From IMG/VR virus record IMGVR_UViG_3300043409_001318, positions 62,001-126,000 of that record: DNA of 64,000 nucleotides. The stretch is one strand, 5' to 3'. Positions 6,064 through 12,505 of the stretch are shown here, piece by piece. The position numbers were made by a program, and so were the translations under genes. Origin of the DNA: a virus. Under the pieces are notes generated by a model. The model worked only from the letters and a program-made list of their open reading frames with translations. It was not told the DNA's origin and made no database searches. Every line of letters starts with the position of its first letter. The stretch's first letter is position 1.

Positions 6064-6231
6064 ATGCAAGAAAGCTTCAAGAGCGAAGACCACACGGCTT
6101 TTTGCGATATGGTGCTTGGCTCCGATAATGGTTTTAGCGAGGGAGATTGTCAAGTTCTTTATCTTCATGCTCTTATGGAGAAGTGGGGCACGCCCCTTGA
6201 CAATCCCCGCGATAACGATAAACTCTTTTAG
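6064..6231 (+). CDS. Hypothetical protein, 55 aa
   Basis: ATG follows AAGGAGGAGGAAAG. An acidic small protein (SEDHTAFCDMVLGSDNGFSE) ending in a Pro/Asp-rich tail (PLDNPRDNDKLF). Its stop is followed by GGAGG, the binding site of the next gene at 6240, so it heads the operon with the SH3-like array. No family recognised. Confidence 0.6.
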   Translation: MQESFKSEDHTAFCDMVLGSDNGFSEGDCQVLYLHALMEKWGTPLDNPRDNDKLF

Positions 6232-6239
6232 GAGGTTCT

Positions 6240-6449
6240 ATGGCTAAGGCAAAGCATCCAATCCGCGTTTATCCTCTTATCCATGAAGTTGTGGAGGAAG
6301 TCAAGACTAATCGTTCAGCAAAGGTCACTTTCCTTGATCCTCGTATTGTCAAGGTTAGGTGGACTGATACTGATATTGTTGAAGAGTTGAGCCGTGAGCT
6401 TTTCTTTGATACAAATTTCCGTATCATCCAGCGTGTGACTTTTGCTTAA
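6240..6449 (+). CDS. Small beta-rich protein, possible divergent SH3-like member
   Basis: 69 aa behind TTAGGAGGTTCT. It lacks the GDIV opening but has the strand pattern RSAKVTFLDPRIVKVRWTD, whose V-x-V-R-W-T-D resembles the V-x-WFD strand of its neighbours. The next gene overlaps its end. A divergent family member is plausible but unproven. Confidence 0.55.
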   Translation: MAKAKHPIRVYPLIHEVVEEVKTNRSAKVTFLDPRIVKVRWTDTDIVEELSRELFFDTNFRIIQRVTFA

Positions 6450-6651
6450 GCCTGCTCCCGAACTTGGAACACCTGTTATAGCCCAAAATATTGAGGGTAA
6501 AAAGGATTATGGATATGTAGCCAGATTTATGGGAAACCCAAAGGATAAAGAAGGTCGATATTCAATCCTAATTACTTTTTATCAAGATCAGAATTCACGT
6601 TATTTCACGAATGGGGAGGAAGGTTCACTATGGTCCAAAATCCACTTGTAA
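6442..6651 (+). CDS. Small SH3/KOW-like protein, TTG start
   Basis: 69 aa. The only plausible start is TTG at 6442, overlapping the previous stop by 8 bases. LGTPVIAQNI replaces the usual IGDIV, then YGYVARF and a strand ILITFYQD follow, ending WSKIHL. The frame overlaps the next gene by 22 bases. A member of the coupled array by pattern; function unknown. Confidence 0.55.
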   Translation: MLKPAPELGTPVIAQNIEGKKDYGYVARFMGNPKDKEGRYSILITFYQDQNSRYFTNGEEGSLWSKIHL

Positions 6652-6863
6652 ATATTGGAGATTTGGTATGGGTTAAAATCCAACTTGGAAAAGATCATTA
6701 TACTTCCTTGACGGCTTTTATTCTTTCGGTTAACCCTATTAATGTTGGACTTGGTGAATATATATCATCCTATCATGTTGAATATTTTGAGATAAATACT
6801 CCCGAAGGAACTACCCTTTATGGTGTTGACTATGGTAATAGGTGGGGGAAACTTGATACATAA
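6630..6863 (+). CDS. Small SH3/KOW-like protein, array member
   Basis: 77 aa with VNIGDLVWVKI near the N-terminus and VEYFEI in the middle. It overlaps both neighbours. A TTGACG-N16-TTAACC sequence (6708-6735), close to the region's promoter element, lies inside the gene. Function unknown. Confidence 0.65.
   Translation: MVQNPLVNIGDLVWVKIQLGKDHYTSLTAFILSVNPINVGLGEYISSYHVEYFEINTPEGTTLYGVDYGNRWGKLDT
6708..6735 (+). promoter_or_regulatory. Promoter-like element inside an array gene
   Basis: CCTTGACG, 16 bases, GGTTAACC, one base longer in spacing than the intergenic copies. It could give a second transcript for the downstream array genes. Confidence 0.35.
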
Positions 6864-7080
6864 TATTGATGTTGGAGATCTTGTAGAAGTTAAATATAGT
6901 ATCAGTAGCACAAATTATACTTATCGATATGCTTACGTTACTGAAATTGATGTTCAAGTTGGAGCGCACCGAGCTTCTAATTCACACGCAAGCGATGGAT
7001 TTGTTGCTAAATATTTTGATGTAGATGATATTTGTTATCTTCTTTATAATCAAAATGGAAGCTGGTGGCAAAAGATATGA
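6820..7080 (+). CDS. Small SH3/KOW-like protein, array member
   Basis: Up to 86 aa with IDVGDLVEVKY, then AKYFDVDD and SWWQKI. The start is ambiguous: ATG 6820, ATG 6832, or TTG 6853, which follows GGTGGGGGAAAC and gives the family-typical short N-terminus. The long loop between strands (YVTEIDVQVGAHRASNS) is larger than in its neighbours. Function unknown. Confidence 0.6.
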   Translation: MVLTMVIGGGNLIHNIDVGDLVEVKYSISSTNYTYRYAYVTEIDVQVGAHRASNSHASDGFVAKYFDVDDICYLLYNQNGSWWQKI

Positions 7081-7274
7081 ATATGAGCGAACCAAAGGTC
7101 GGAGATATTATTAGTTATAAATCTTCTTTGATAGAGAAACAATATGGAATAATTGCTAAATTGCCTTATGGGGAAATTATGCACGTTGAATGGTTTGATC
7201 CAGCCAACGCAGAATTGATTGGAAATAAAATCTCAATTTGGGGATATGGTGAGATATGGCATATAGCAAATTAA
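7077..7274 (+). CDS. Small SH3/KOW-like protein, array member
   Basis: The ATG at 7077 overlaps the previous stop as ATGA. 65 aa with KVGDIISYKS, YGIIAKL, HVEWFDP and a C-terminal GEIWHIAN: a clear family member retaining WFD. It overlaps the next gene by 19 bases. Confidence 0.7.
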   Translation: MNMSEPKVGDIISYKSSLIEKQYGIIAKLPYGEIMHVEWFDPANAELIGNKISIWGYGEIWHIAN

Positions 7275-7480
7275 ATATTGGTGACTTGGTTGAAGTTATT
7301 GATGCGTCCAAATATGTCTTGACAACCGAACTTGGAATATATACAATTATCGAAGAACAAATAGGAGAAACATATACAACCTATCTTGCCGTTTTAATGT
7401 TTGGCGAAGAACAAAATAGAATTTGGATATTTCCATCACAGGAGAATAAATCATGGATAAAAGTTTCATCCGTGAATTGA
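7256..7480 (+). CDS. Small SH3/KOW-like protein, array member
   Basis: 74 aa with LNIGDLVEVID and a C-terminal SWIKVSSVN resembling the family's KVS ending; the WFD strand is replaced by LAVLMFGEE. A TTGACA-N17-TACAAT sequence lies at 7319-7347 inside it. It overlaps both neighbours. Confidence 0.65.
   Translation: MAYSKLNIGDLVEVIDASKYVLTTELGIYTIIEEQIGETYTTYLAVLMFGEEQNRIWIFPSQENKSWIKVSSVN
7319..7347 (+). promoter_or_regulatory. Sigma-70-like promoter inside an array gene
   Basis: TTGACA, 17 bases, TACAAT: the consensus -35 and a one-mismatch -10 at ideal spacing, within the gene at 7256. It could supply transcripts for 7453-8456. Confidence 0.45.
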
Positions 7481-7677
7481 ATGTCGGACAAGTTGTTATG
7501 TATAAGGCAAGCCACGAGTTCAACAACCCTCCTATTGCTGCCTATGGTGTTGTTAGCGAAGTAAGCGACAAAGTATTTATTAAATGGTTTGACACCGATA
7601 AAGAAACTACATATGCTTTCAACACAATCCATAGACTATTGAGGGAGAAAATGTTGGAAATCGTATCGAAGGATTAA
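7453..7677 (+). CDS. Small SH3/KOW-like protein, array member
   Basis: 74 aa with LNVGQVVMYKA (GQVV replacing GDIV), AYGVVSEV, FIKWFDTD and a C-terminal EIVSKD. The WFD strand is intact. It is preceded by CAGGAGAATAAATC and overlaps the previous gene by 28 bases; the next ATG directly follows its TAA. Confidence 0.7.
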   Translation: MDKSFIRELNVGQVVMYKASHEFNNPPIAAYGVVSEVSDKVFIKWFDTDKETTYAFNTIHRLLREKMLEIVSKD

Positions 7678-7875
7678 ATGAATATATTTAATATTGGCGA
7701 TATCATCATTCCCATTGAAGGGATTAAAGGAAATATATGGATTGTATTAAATGTAATAACTCCAGCCGTCGATAGCACTTCTTATTATGTTCTTCAAAAT
7801 TTAGAGGAAGAAGATGAAATAGAAGTATTGTATTGTAATCATATAGAGAAGTATTATGAGAGAGCCAATGAATAA
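7678..7875 (+). CDS. Small SH3/KOW-like protein, array member
   Basis: 65 aa starting MNIFNIGDIIIPI, then WIVLNV and a tail IEKYYERANE. The WFD strand is replaced by YVLQNLEEEDE. It abuts the previous gene and overlaps the next by 20 bases. Confidence 0.65.
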   Translation: MNIFNIGDIIIPIEGIKGNIWIVLNVITPAVDSTSYYVLQNLEEEDEIEVLYCNHIEKYYERANE

Positions 7876-8086
7876 TCAATTCAATGTAGGCGATATAATC
7901 CAATCAACTTATAGTGATGCCCATGATAATCATATTTACTTTCTTGTAATTGAAGCAACCCATATATCAAATGATAATCAGCTTTATAAGTTTAAGAATA
8001 TTGCTTATGATCTTGAACTAACTTATAGTTTTAATGATATTACTTATAAGAACTATGAATTAGTATCAAAAGCTCAAAGGGATTAA
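7856..8086 (+). CDS. Small SH3/KOW-like protein, array member
   Basis: Up to 76 aa. ATG 7868 (MNNQFNVGDII) gives the family-typical N-terminus; ATG 7856 adds four residues. It ends YELVSKAQRD, shared with the next gene (YKIVSKAQRD), and the bases around the stop are repeated too, so the two are a recent tandem duplication. Confidence 0.65.
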   Translation: MREPMNNQFNVGDIIQSTYSDAHDNHIYFLVIEATHISNDNQLYKFKNIAYDLELTYSFNDITYKNYELVSKAQRD

Positions 8087-8092
8087 AATGAA

Positions 8093-8284
8093 ATGTTTAA
8101 GATAGGGGATATCATCCAGCATAAATCTATTAATGATGATTATTACTATATTGTTCTTAATACATTCCATAGAGATACATATGAATTTTACACTCTATTC
8201 TCTTTTATTGAAATGAAGGAAGTACCCGTAAGAGCAAATCATTCTATACATTATAAGATAGTCTCAAAAGCTCAAAGGGATTAA
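8093..8284 (+). CDS. Small SH3/KOW-like protein, array member
   Basis: 63 aa starting MFKIGDIIQH, ending YKIVSKAQRD. Upstream is an out-of-frame ATGAA at 8087 matching the start region of the next gene; a small indel seems to have moved initiation to ATG 8093. Duplicate of its neighbour at 7856 in the C-terminal part. Confidence 0.65.
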   Translation: MFKIGDIIQHKSINDDYYYIVLNTFHRDTYEFYTLFSFIEMKEVPVRANHSIHYKIVSKAQRD

Positions 8285-8285
8285 A

Positions 8286-8456
8286 ATGAAATTCAATATA
8301 GGTGATGTTGTTAAGGGTATGACAGAGAACGATGTTTATTGGATTATTATTGATATGGATAACACCAATTACTCTATAAAGCCTATTAACAATATAGAGC
8401 ATGTAACTATAAGGATGGCTATTACAAGAATAGATAGATATTGGGAGTGTTGTTAG
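8286..8456 (+). CDS. Small SH3/KOW-like protein, last of the array
   Basis: 56 aa starting MKFNIGDVVKGM with VYWIIIDMD and an end DRYWECC. It overlaps nothing downstream and is followed by a long non-coding stretch. The leader AGCTCAAAGGGATTAAA is the same as before the gene at 8093. Confidence 0.65.
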   Translation: MKFNIGDVVKGMTENDVYWIIIDMDNTNYSIKPINNIEHVTIRMAITRIDRYWECC

Positions 8457-8592
8457 TTATTTAATAAAACTTAACGAATGATAGAACTTCCAATTAATTC
8501 AAGGGAATAACATATAGTTAAATTTGTGAATTTATGGGGATAATTTGGCACATAATAGCCAAAAATAAATAGTTTGTCAAGTAATAAAAAGC

Positions 8593-8646
8593 ATGTATCA
8601 TTAAAAATAAATGTATCATGTATCAACACTTATGTATTATGTATCA
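8593..8646 (+). repeat. Iteron-like ATGTATCA cluster
   Basis: Four exact ATGTATCA copies (8593, 8611, 8618, 8639) and one ATGTATTA (8632) within 54 bases, two pairs overlapping by one base. Clustered short direct repeats in A/T-rich non-coding DNA are typical of protein-binding sites at origins or control regions. One further copy occurs near 10250. Confidence 0.6.
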
Positions 8647-8736
8647 TCGCAATAGTTAGAATACTCTTTAAGATCTTGTCAAGCCCTATCATCATAATAA
8701 AGTTTAGCAAGAGGTAGAAGAACAAAAGAAGTTCCT

Positions 8737-8763
8737 TGCGCCTATAAGGGAAAGGGTTATGTT
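8737..8763 (+). promoter_or_regulatory. Early-type promoter element
   Basis: TTGCGC, 15 bases, TTATGT, with a GAGG...CCTC hairpin shortly downstream. First of two tandem promoters before the gene at 8894. Confidence 0.45.
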
Positions 8764-8833
8764 CTTTGTGGGGAGGGAAGAAATCCTCTCAGCTTCCTTG
8801 AAAACTCAATAAGATTAAACGATAGAGATCCCT

Positions 8834-8862
8834 TGCAGCTTCTAATGATGGAAGCTATAAGG
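8834..8862 (+). promoter_or_regulatory. Sigma-70-like promoter
   Basis: TTGCAG, 17 bases, TATAAG. Unlike the other copies in this region it has a standard 17-base spacer and a recognisable -10. It lies 31 bases before the ATG at 8894. Confidence 0.5.
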
Positions 8863-8893
8863 AAAAGGTCAATGAACCACTAAGGAGGCAACA

Positions 8894-10063
8894 ATGGAAA
8901 CCGAAGAAACTTCCTACGATCTTAATAGGGATCTTTACTTTCTTTTGAAGGACGAGCCATTCTTCGCTACCTTCTCTCGCAATATCAACAAAACTTCTTC
9001 TACCGCTATTCCAACTGCGGGCGTGAGGATCAATAAGGAAACCCAGCAATTTGAAATGATTTACAATCCTTCTTTCTTTGGAAAGCTGGAAGATAAGGAA
9101 CGTATCGATGTTCTAAAGCATGAGTTCTATCATGTTATTTTTGAACACGTTACAGGTCGTCTTCCCCCCGAAGGAATGACGAAGATGTGGAATATTGCTA
9201 CGGACCTTGCGATTAATTCCCATCTTCCCAACATTCCAAAAATGGCTTGTATTCCGGGTGTAGGGAAGTTCGCTGATTATTCCCCTCGTCTTTCCTCCGA
9301 ACAATACTTTGATCTTCTTAAGGAAGATCCCGAAATGAATAAGGAACCTCAAGAGGGTGAAGGGGGCGAAGGGAATTTTGACGATCACGAAGGTTGGGGC
9401 GATGAAGCCATTGATAATACTATGCGAGAAATTGCTAAGGAGCATCTTAAGGAAGCTCTTGGCAAGGCAGCAAAGGAAGGCAACGCAAAGAATTGGGGTT
9501 CTGTTCCTTCCGATATTCGCAAGCAAATCATGGATAAGCTTGAAGCAACCGTAGATTGGCGTAATATGCTTCGATACTTTATCAAGACTTCTCAGCGTGC
9601 GGATAAGAACTCTACCGTTCGCAAGGTTAATAAGCGGTTTCCTCGTATCCACGCTGGCAAGAAAGTCAATCGTGTTGCGAAGATTGCGATTAGTATTGAC
9701 CAAAGCGGATCTGTATCAGATGAAATGCTTGCTCTATTCTTTACCGAATTGAATGAGCTTGCGAGCCTTGCGACATTCACGGTTATTCCCTTTGATACAC
9801 GGGTCGATCAAAAGCTTGTGTATGTATGGAAGAAGGGTAAGAGCCATGTATGGGAACGTGTGATGTGTGGTGGTACGGATTTCAATGCTCCTACCAAGTA
9901 TGTCAATGAAGAAGGTGATTGGGATGGTCACATTATTCTAACGGATATGTGTGCTCCTAAGCCTGTTAGTTCTCGTCCTTCTCGTATGTGGTTGACTGAT
10001 AAGTCCAACGCAGCCAACCCATACTTCAAGACTTCCGAGCTTGTGGTAGCGATTGGTAAGTAA
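8894..10063 (+). CDS. Metallopeptidase-like/VWA-like protein (DUF2201-type)
   Basis: 389 aa behind TAAGGAGGCAACA. The N-terminal part has KHEFYHVIFEH, a HExxH zinc-binding motif at about residues 76-80; the C-terminal part has ISIDQSGSVSDEM, a D-x-S-x-S MIDAS motif at about 269-273 in a VWA-like fold. An acidic Gly-rich linker lies between (about 150-170). This two-part layout is that of proteins annotated as VWA-like/putative metallopeptidase, commonly encoded beside MoxR ATPases. With the ATPase at 3343 it could form a RavA/ViaA-like pair; here they are 4.4 kb apart. Substrate unknown. Confidence 0.8.
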   Translation: METEETSYDLNRDLYFLLKDEPFFATFSRNINKTSSTAIPTAGVRINKETQQFEMIYNPSFFGKLEDKERIDVLKHEFYHVIFEHVTGRLPPEGMTKMWNIATDLAINSHLPNIPKMACIPGVGKFADYSPRLSSEQYFDLLKEDPEMNKEPQEGEGGEGNFDDHEGWGDEAIDNTMREIAKEHLKEALGKAAKEGNAKNWGSVPSDIRKQIMDKLEATVDWRNMLRYFIKTSQRADKNSTVRKVNKRFPRIHAGKKVNRVAKIAISIDQSGSVSDEMLALFFTELNELASLATFTVIPFDTRVDQKLVYVWKKGKSHVWERVMCGGTDFNAPTKYVNEEGDWDGHIILTDMCAPKPVSSRPSRMWLTDKSNAANPYFKTSELVVAIGK

Positions 10064-10069
10064 TCTAAG

Positions 10070-10105
10070 CCCCCTTGACCTTTGTGGTTGAGGGGGTTTT
10101 CTTTT
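10070..10105 (+). terminator. Rho-independent terminator after the VWA-like gene
   Basis: An 11-bp stem (10070-10080 with 10086-10096, allowing G-T pairs), 5-base loop and T-rich tail, starting 6 bases after the stop. Confidence 0.85.
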
Positions 10106-10215
10106 GTCAACAATATATATATCTTTTATATATTTCTTTTAGCCCTTGACAATTAGAATGTATTACAATGTGTTGAATGTGTCATGATACAAACTAATGA
10201 TTACAGGGGGTTAGG

Positions 10216-10246
10216 CCCCCCCCTCCCCCCTCTCCCTCCCCCCCCC
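10216..10246 (+). repeat. C-rich homopyrimidine tract (G-quadruplex potential on - strand)
   Basis: About 30 bases containing only C and T, with runs of 8, 6, 3 and 9 C. The complementary strand carries four or more G-runs of at least three, sufficient for an intramolecular G-quadruplex. It is strikingly unlike the A/T-rich surroundings and sits between a terminator and the start of the tagged-gene region. Confidence 0.75.
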
Positions 10247-10332
10247 GGAATGTATCACCCATACTTGACAGGCATGTTATATTACATTAGGTGCTCATTT
10301 GCGACACGGGGATAATTTTTGAGATTTTTTGA

Positions 10333-10340
10333 CTATTTAA
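10333..10340 (+). promoter_or_regulatory. Candidate late promoter motif CTATTTAA
   Basis: CTATTTAA 30 bases before the ATG at 10363, with AAAAGGA as the binding site between. First copy of a motif repeated before many genes of the second part of the window. Confidence 0.45.
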
Positions 10341-10362
10341 AACAGTTAAAAGGAACTATAAT

Positions 10363-11586
10363 ATGAAAAATTTATTTGAAAACTGGAAGGCTTACCTCAA
10401 GGAAGCAATCGTAGATACTCCTAGTGAGAGACTGTCTGATGTTTTTGATGATAATGGGGTTATGCAAGAAAAAGTTATCGCTGTTATCAAGGACGCAAAA
10501 GAAAAACTTGATAAGTTCTTAAGCTCTCAAAATTTAAAAATAACAGAAATGTTTGTTGTTGGTGCTGCTGTTACTTATCAGTTTTCTCCTTCTTCCGATA
10601 TCGATACAACCGTTGTTATTCCAAACATAACAGATGAACAGTCGAAACAAGTTGATAATTGGATGGAAGAAAACTTAAATTATTCAAATTGGTCTGTTGA
10701 TGGAAGTAGCCGTCCTTTTCAATTTAAACCAGCTTCATCAAATATTGGATACAAAAATGTAGACGCAGCTTATGATCCTTTTAATAAGAAATGGATTAAA
10801 GAACCAAACCTTGAAACAACAAAGAAAGAATATAATCAAGTTGTTTCGGACCCGCAATCAAAAGAAAGAAAGATGTATGCCTTTGTTGAGAAACACATTC
10901 AACCATCTTTACAACAGTTGCTTAACATATTAAGCAACACAAGTTTAAATGAAAACGTTTCTGATAATATTAAAAATGCAATTAAAAATGCTTTCAAACG
11001 TTATGAAGTATTAAAAAAGAAAAGAGGTACTGCATACGGAGAAGAACCTTCACAAACAGGACGTATAAGCCAAAATTGGGGATTAGGAAACGTTTTATAT
11101 AAATTTTTAGATAGAGAAGGCTATAGTGAAGTATATGGGTATTTGAAAAAAGCAATTAAATCTGACTTCAAGATTGTTGATCAAGATTTTATAAACAATC
11201 TTAAACAAAAATTAGAAAATGTTCTCAAAGGAGAGCATGGTTATTCAGTAAATGAAACAAAGGAAAAAAATAAAATGGCTAAATTAACAGAATCATATTT
11301 AAGAGGTATGATAAAACAAGTAATGAATGAAATGCATGATATGTATGATGATTCACCAGAAGCTATGGGTAATGCTGCTGACGAGTATAGTATGGGCGGC
11401 TTTGATTCTATTGAAGAAACTGCTAAAAGATTGGGCGTTAATCCTATGAAATTAAAAGCATTTATAGAGAAAGAACAAGCTGGTGCAAGTGCTATGTATG
11501 ACGAAATGGGAGATGATCCTAATGACTATTTAGCAGAAAGAAAAAGATTTCTATCTAATTCAAGAACTGCTCCAAAACGTAGATAA
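10363..11586 (+). CDS. Tagged nucleotidyltransferase-like protein
   Basis: 407 aa. The N-terminus MKNLFENWKAYLKE is the tag shared with genes at 11655, 12924 and 13794. Residues about 64-84 (VVGAAVTYQFSPSSDIDTTV) have a Gly...Asp-x-Asp pattern of the polymerase-beta nucleotidyltransferase superfamily (Asp79, Asp81), with a possible third Asp near 134-138. Around residue 305 a second, different tag begins (MAKLTESYLRGMIKQVMNE) behind AAGGAAAAAAATAAA, so an internal start at 11275 could make a separate ~103-aa protein, or two proteins have fused. The C-terminus ends SRTAPKRR. The nucleotide-transfer substrate is unknown; a virion-packaged enzyme is inferred from the tag. Confidence 0.65.
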   Translation: MKNLFENWKAYLKEAIVDTPSERLSDVFDDNGVMQEKVIAVIKDAKEKLDKFLSSQNLKITEMFVVGAAVTYQFSPSSDIDTTVVIPNITDEQSKQVDNWMEENLNYSNWSVDGSSRPFQFKPASSNIGYKNVDAAYDPFNKKWIKEPNLETTKKEYNQVVSDPQSKERKMYAFVEKHIQPSLQQLLNILSNTSLNENVSDNIKNAIKNAFKRYEVLKKKRGTAYGEEPSQTGRISQNWGLGNVLYKFLDREGYSEVYGYLKKAIKSDFKIVDQDFINNLKQKLENVLKGEHGYSVNETKEKNKMAKLTESYLRGMIKQVMNEMHDMYDDSPEAMGNAADEYSMGGFDSIEETAKRLGVNPMKLKAFIEKEQAGASAMYDEMGDDPNDYLAERKRFLSNSRTAPKRR

Positions 11587-11610
11587 TATTTAATATTCTT
11601 CGTTAAGAAA

Positions 11611-11640
11611 AAAATCCCTAGAAGAAATTCTGGGGATTTT
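11611..11640 (+). terminator. Rho-independent terminator, copy 1 of a duplicated sequence
   Basis: A 13-bp stem with a GAAA loop (11611-11623 with 11628-11640, one G-T pair) and terminal T's. The same 30-base sequence recurs at 12446-12475. Confidence 0.8.
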
Positions 11641-11642
11641 AA

Positions 11643-11650
11643 CTATTTAA
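11643..11650 (+). promoter_or_regulatory. Candidate late promoter motif CTATTTAA, adjacent to a start codon
   Basis: CTATTTAATAAC directly precedes the ATG at 11655, with no Shine-Dalgarno between. If this is a -10 element the transcript would begin at or next to the ATG. Confidence 0.45.
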
Positions 11651-11654
11651 TAAC

Positions 11655-12266
11655 ATGAAAACACTATTAGAAAATTGGAAAAAATTTATAAATGAGCAAT
11701 CCCACATAATGGGAAACTATGAAGGACAAACTACAGAAAAAAAAGATAAACTTATTTCTTTCTTTGATGATTTGAAAAATATGAACAAAGAAAATGCAAA
11801 TCAAATTGCTTCTGTTTTATTGGGAACAAAACCTTTATATTTTAGTGCTGTAACTGTAATTCCTAATAATAAGTTCTCTCAAAAGTTTTTAGATTATTTA
11901 AGGTCTAGAAATATGATGTTTGCATCAGCTCCAAATATAATGGGAACTGGTAGTAATATATTTTTTATTGGAAATAAAGATAAAGTTGCACAAGCTTTAG
12001 AATTACAAAAAAATCCTTATATTGGTATTGAAAAAATGGGATTTTCTTCTGAGTTTAACAGCTGGGCAAAAGAAAATGCAAAACGTGAGATAGCTGCAAC
12101 TCCCGAATATCATAAAAGAATGGGAATTTTATTGGGATATGGAGAAGCTAATTCCGAGAAATTTTCTCAAGATTATATTTCAAAATGGAAAGAAGTATAT
12201 TCTCATTGGCAACAACAATCTCAAGACACTAATTCTTCTAATAGTTCTAAAACAGAAGTATTATAA
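11655..12266 (+). CDS. Tagged hypothetical protein, 203 aa
   Basis: N-terminus MKTLLENWKKFINE matches the tag family, with I-N-E as a possible prohead-protease site. The body is helical with a central beta-rich stretch (FSAVTVIPNN, SNIFFIGNKD) and a PEYHKRMGILLGYGE segment. The C-terminus is Gln/Ser/Asn-rich. There is no Shine-Dalgarno; the start abuts CTATTTAATAAC. No enzymatic family recognised. A virion-packaged protein by the tag, which is inference. Confidence 0.6.
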   Translation: MKTLLENWKKFINEQSHIMGNYEGQTTEKKDKLISFFDDLKNMNKENANQIASVLLGTKPLYFSAVTVIPNNKFSQKFLDYLRSRNMMFASAPNIMGTGSNIFFIGNKDKVAQALELQKNPYIGIEKMGFSSEFNSWAKENAKREIAATPEYHKRMGILLGYGEANSEKFSQDYISKWKEVYSHWQQQSQDTNSSNSSKTEVL

Positions 12267-12280
12267 ATTACTATTTAAAA

Positions 12281-12421
12281 ATGAATTAATCACAATATAA
12301 AGGAAGTATTGATTCTGCACTTAGAGAATTAATGACCGTTCAAGAAGCCCTTTCTAGTGTTGACGAGGATTATATGTTAAGCGAATCCCGTAAATCAAGA
12401 ACTGCTCCAAAACGTAGATAA
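12281..12421 (+). pseudogene. Eroded gene remnant sharing the C-terminal tail of the gene at 10363
   Basis: The frame reads ATG AAT TAA and then continues open to a TAA at 12419, with a tail SRKSRTAPKRR. The last residues and the following terminator are near-identical to the end of the gene at 10363. The in-frame TAA at codon 3 makes the long form untranslatable from this ATG; an internal ATG at 12332 could still give a 29-aa peptide (MTVQEALSSV at the start). A CTATTTAAAA motif precedes the first ATG. Best read as a partial duplicate decaying after a recombination event. Confidence 0.5.
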
Positions 12422-12445
12422 TCTTTAATTTAGTTTGTTAGCAAA

Positions 12446-12475
12446 AAAATCCCTAGAAGAAATTCTGGGGATTTT
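12446..12475 (+). terminator. Rho-independent terminator, copy 2 of a duplicated sequence
   Basis: Same 13-bp stem and GAAA loop as 11611-11640, including flanking A's and T's. With the shared upstream SRTAPKRR coding tail it marks a duplication. Confidence 0.8.
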
Positions 12476-12505
12476 CATTATGGGTTATATCTATCTATTT
12501 ATTAT

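Larger units (their letters stand above)
8457..8893 (+). other. Non-coding A/T-rich stretch with iteron-like repeats and two promoters
   Basis: No supported gene. It contains clustered ATGTATCA repeats (8593-8646), an early-type promoter at 8737 followed by a GAGG...CCTC hairpin, and a second promoter at 8834 directly before the gene at 8894. Confidence 0.55.

Noticed and set aside
8593-8646. A CRISPR array
   Set aside because: The repeats are 8 bases long and overlap or lie within a few bases of each other; there are no 25-40 base repeats or spacers anywhere in the window.
9113-9931. Reverse-strand frames opposite the VWA-like gene
   Set aside because: They are low-information shadows with no initiation signals; the forward gene has two clear motifs.
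11643-11655. Treating CTATTTAA as a ribosome binding signal
   Set aside because: It has no complementarity to the 3' end of 16S rRNA, and the other copies stand upstream of ordinary AAGGA or AGGAG sites.
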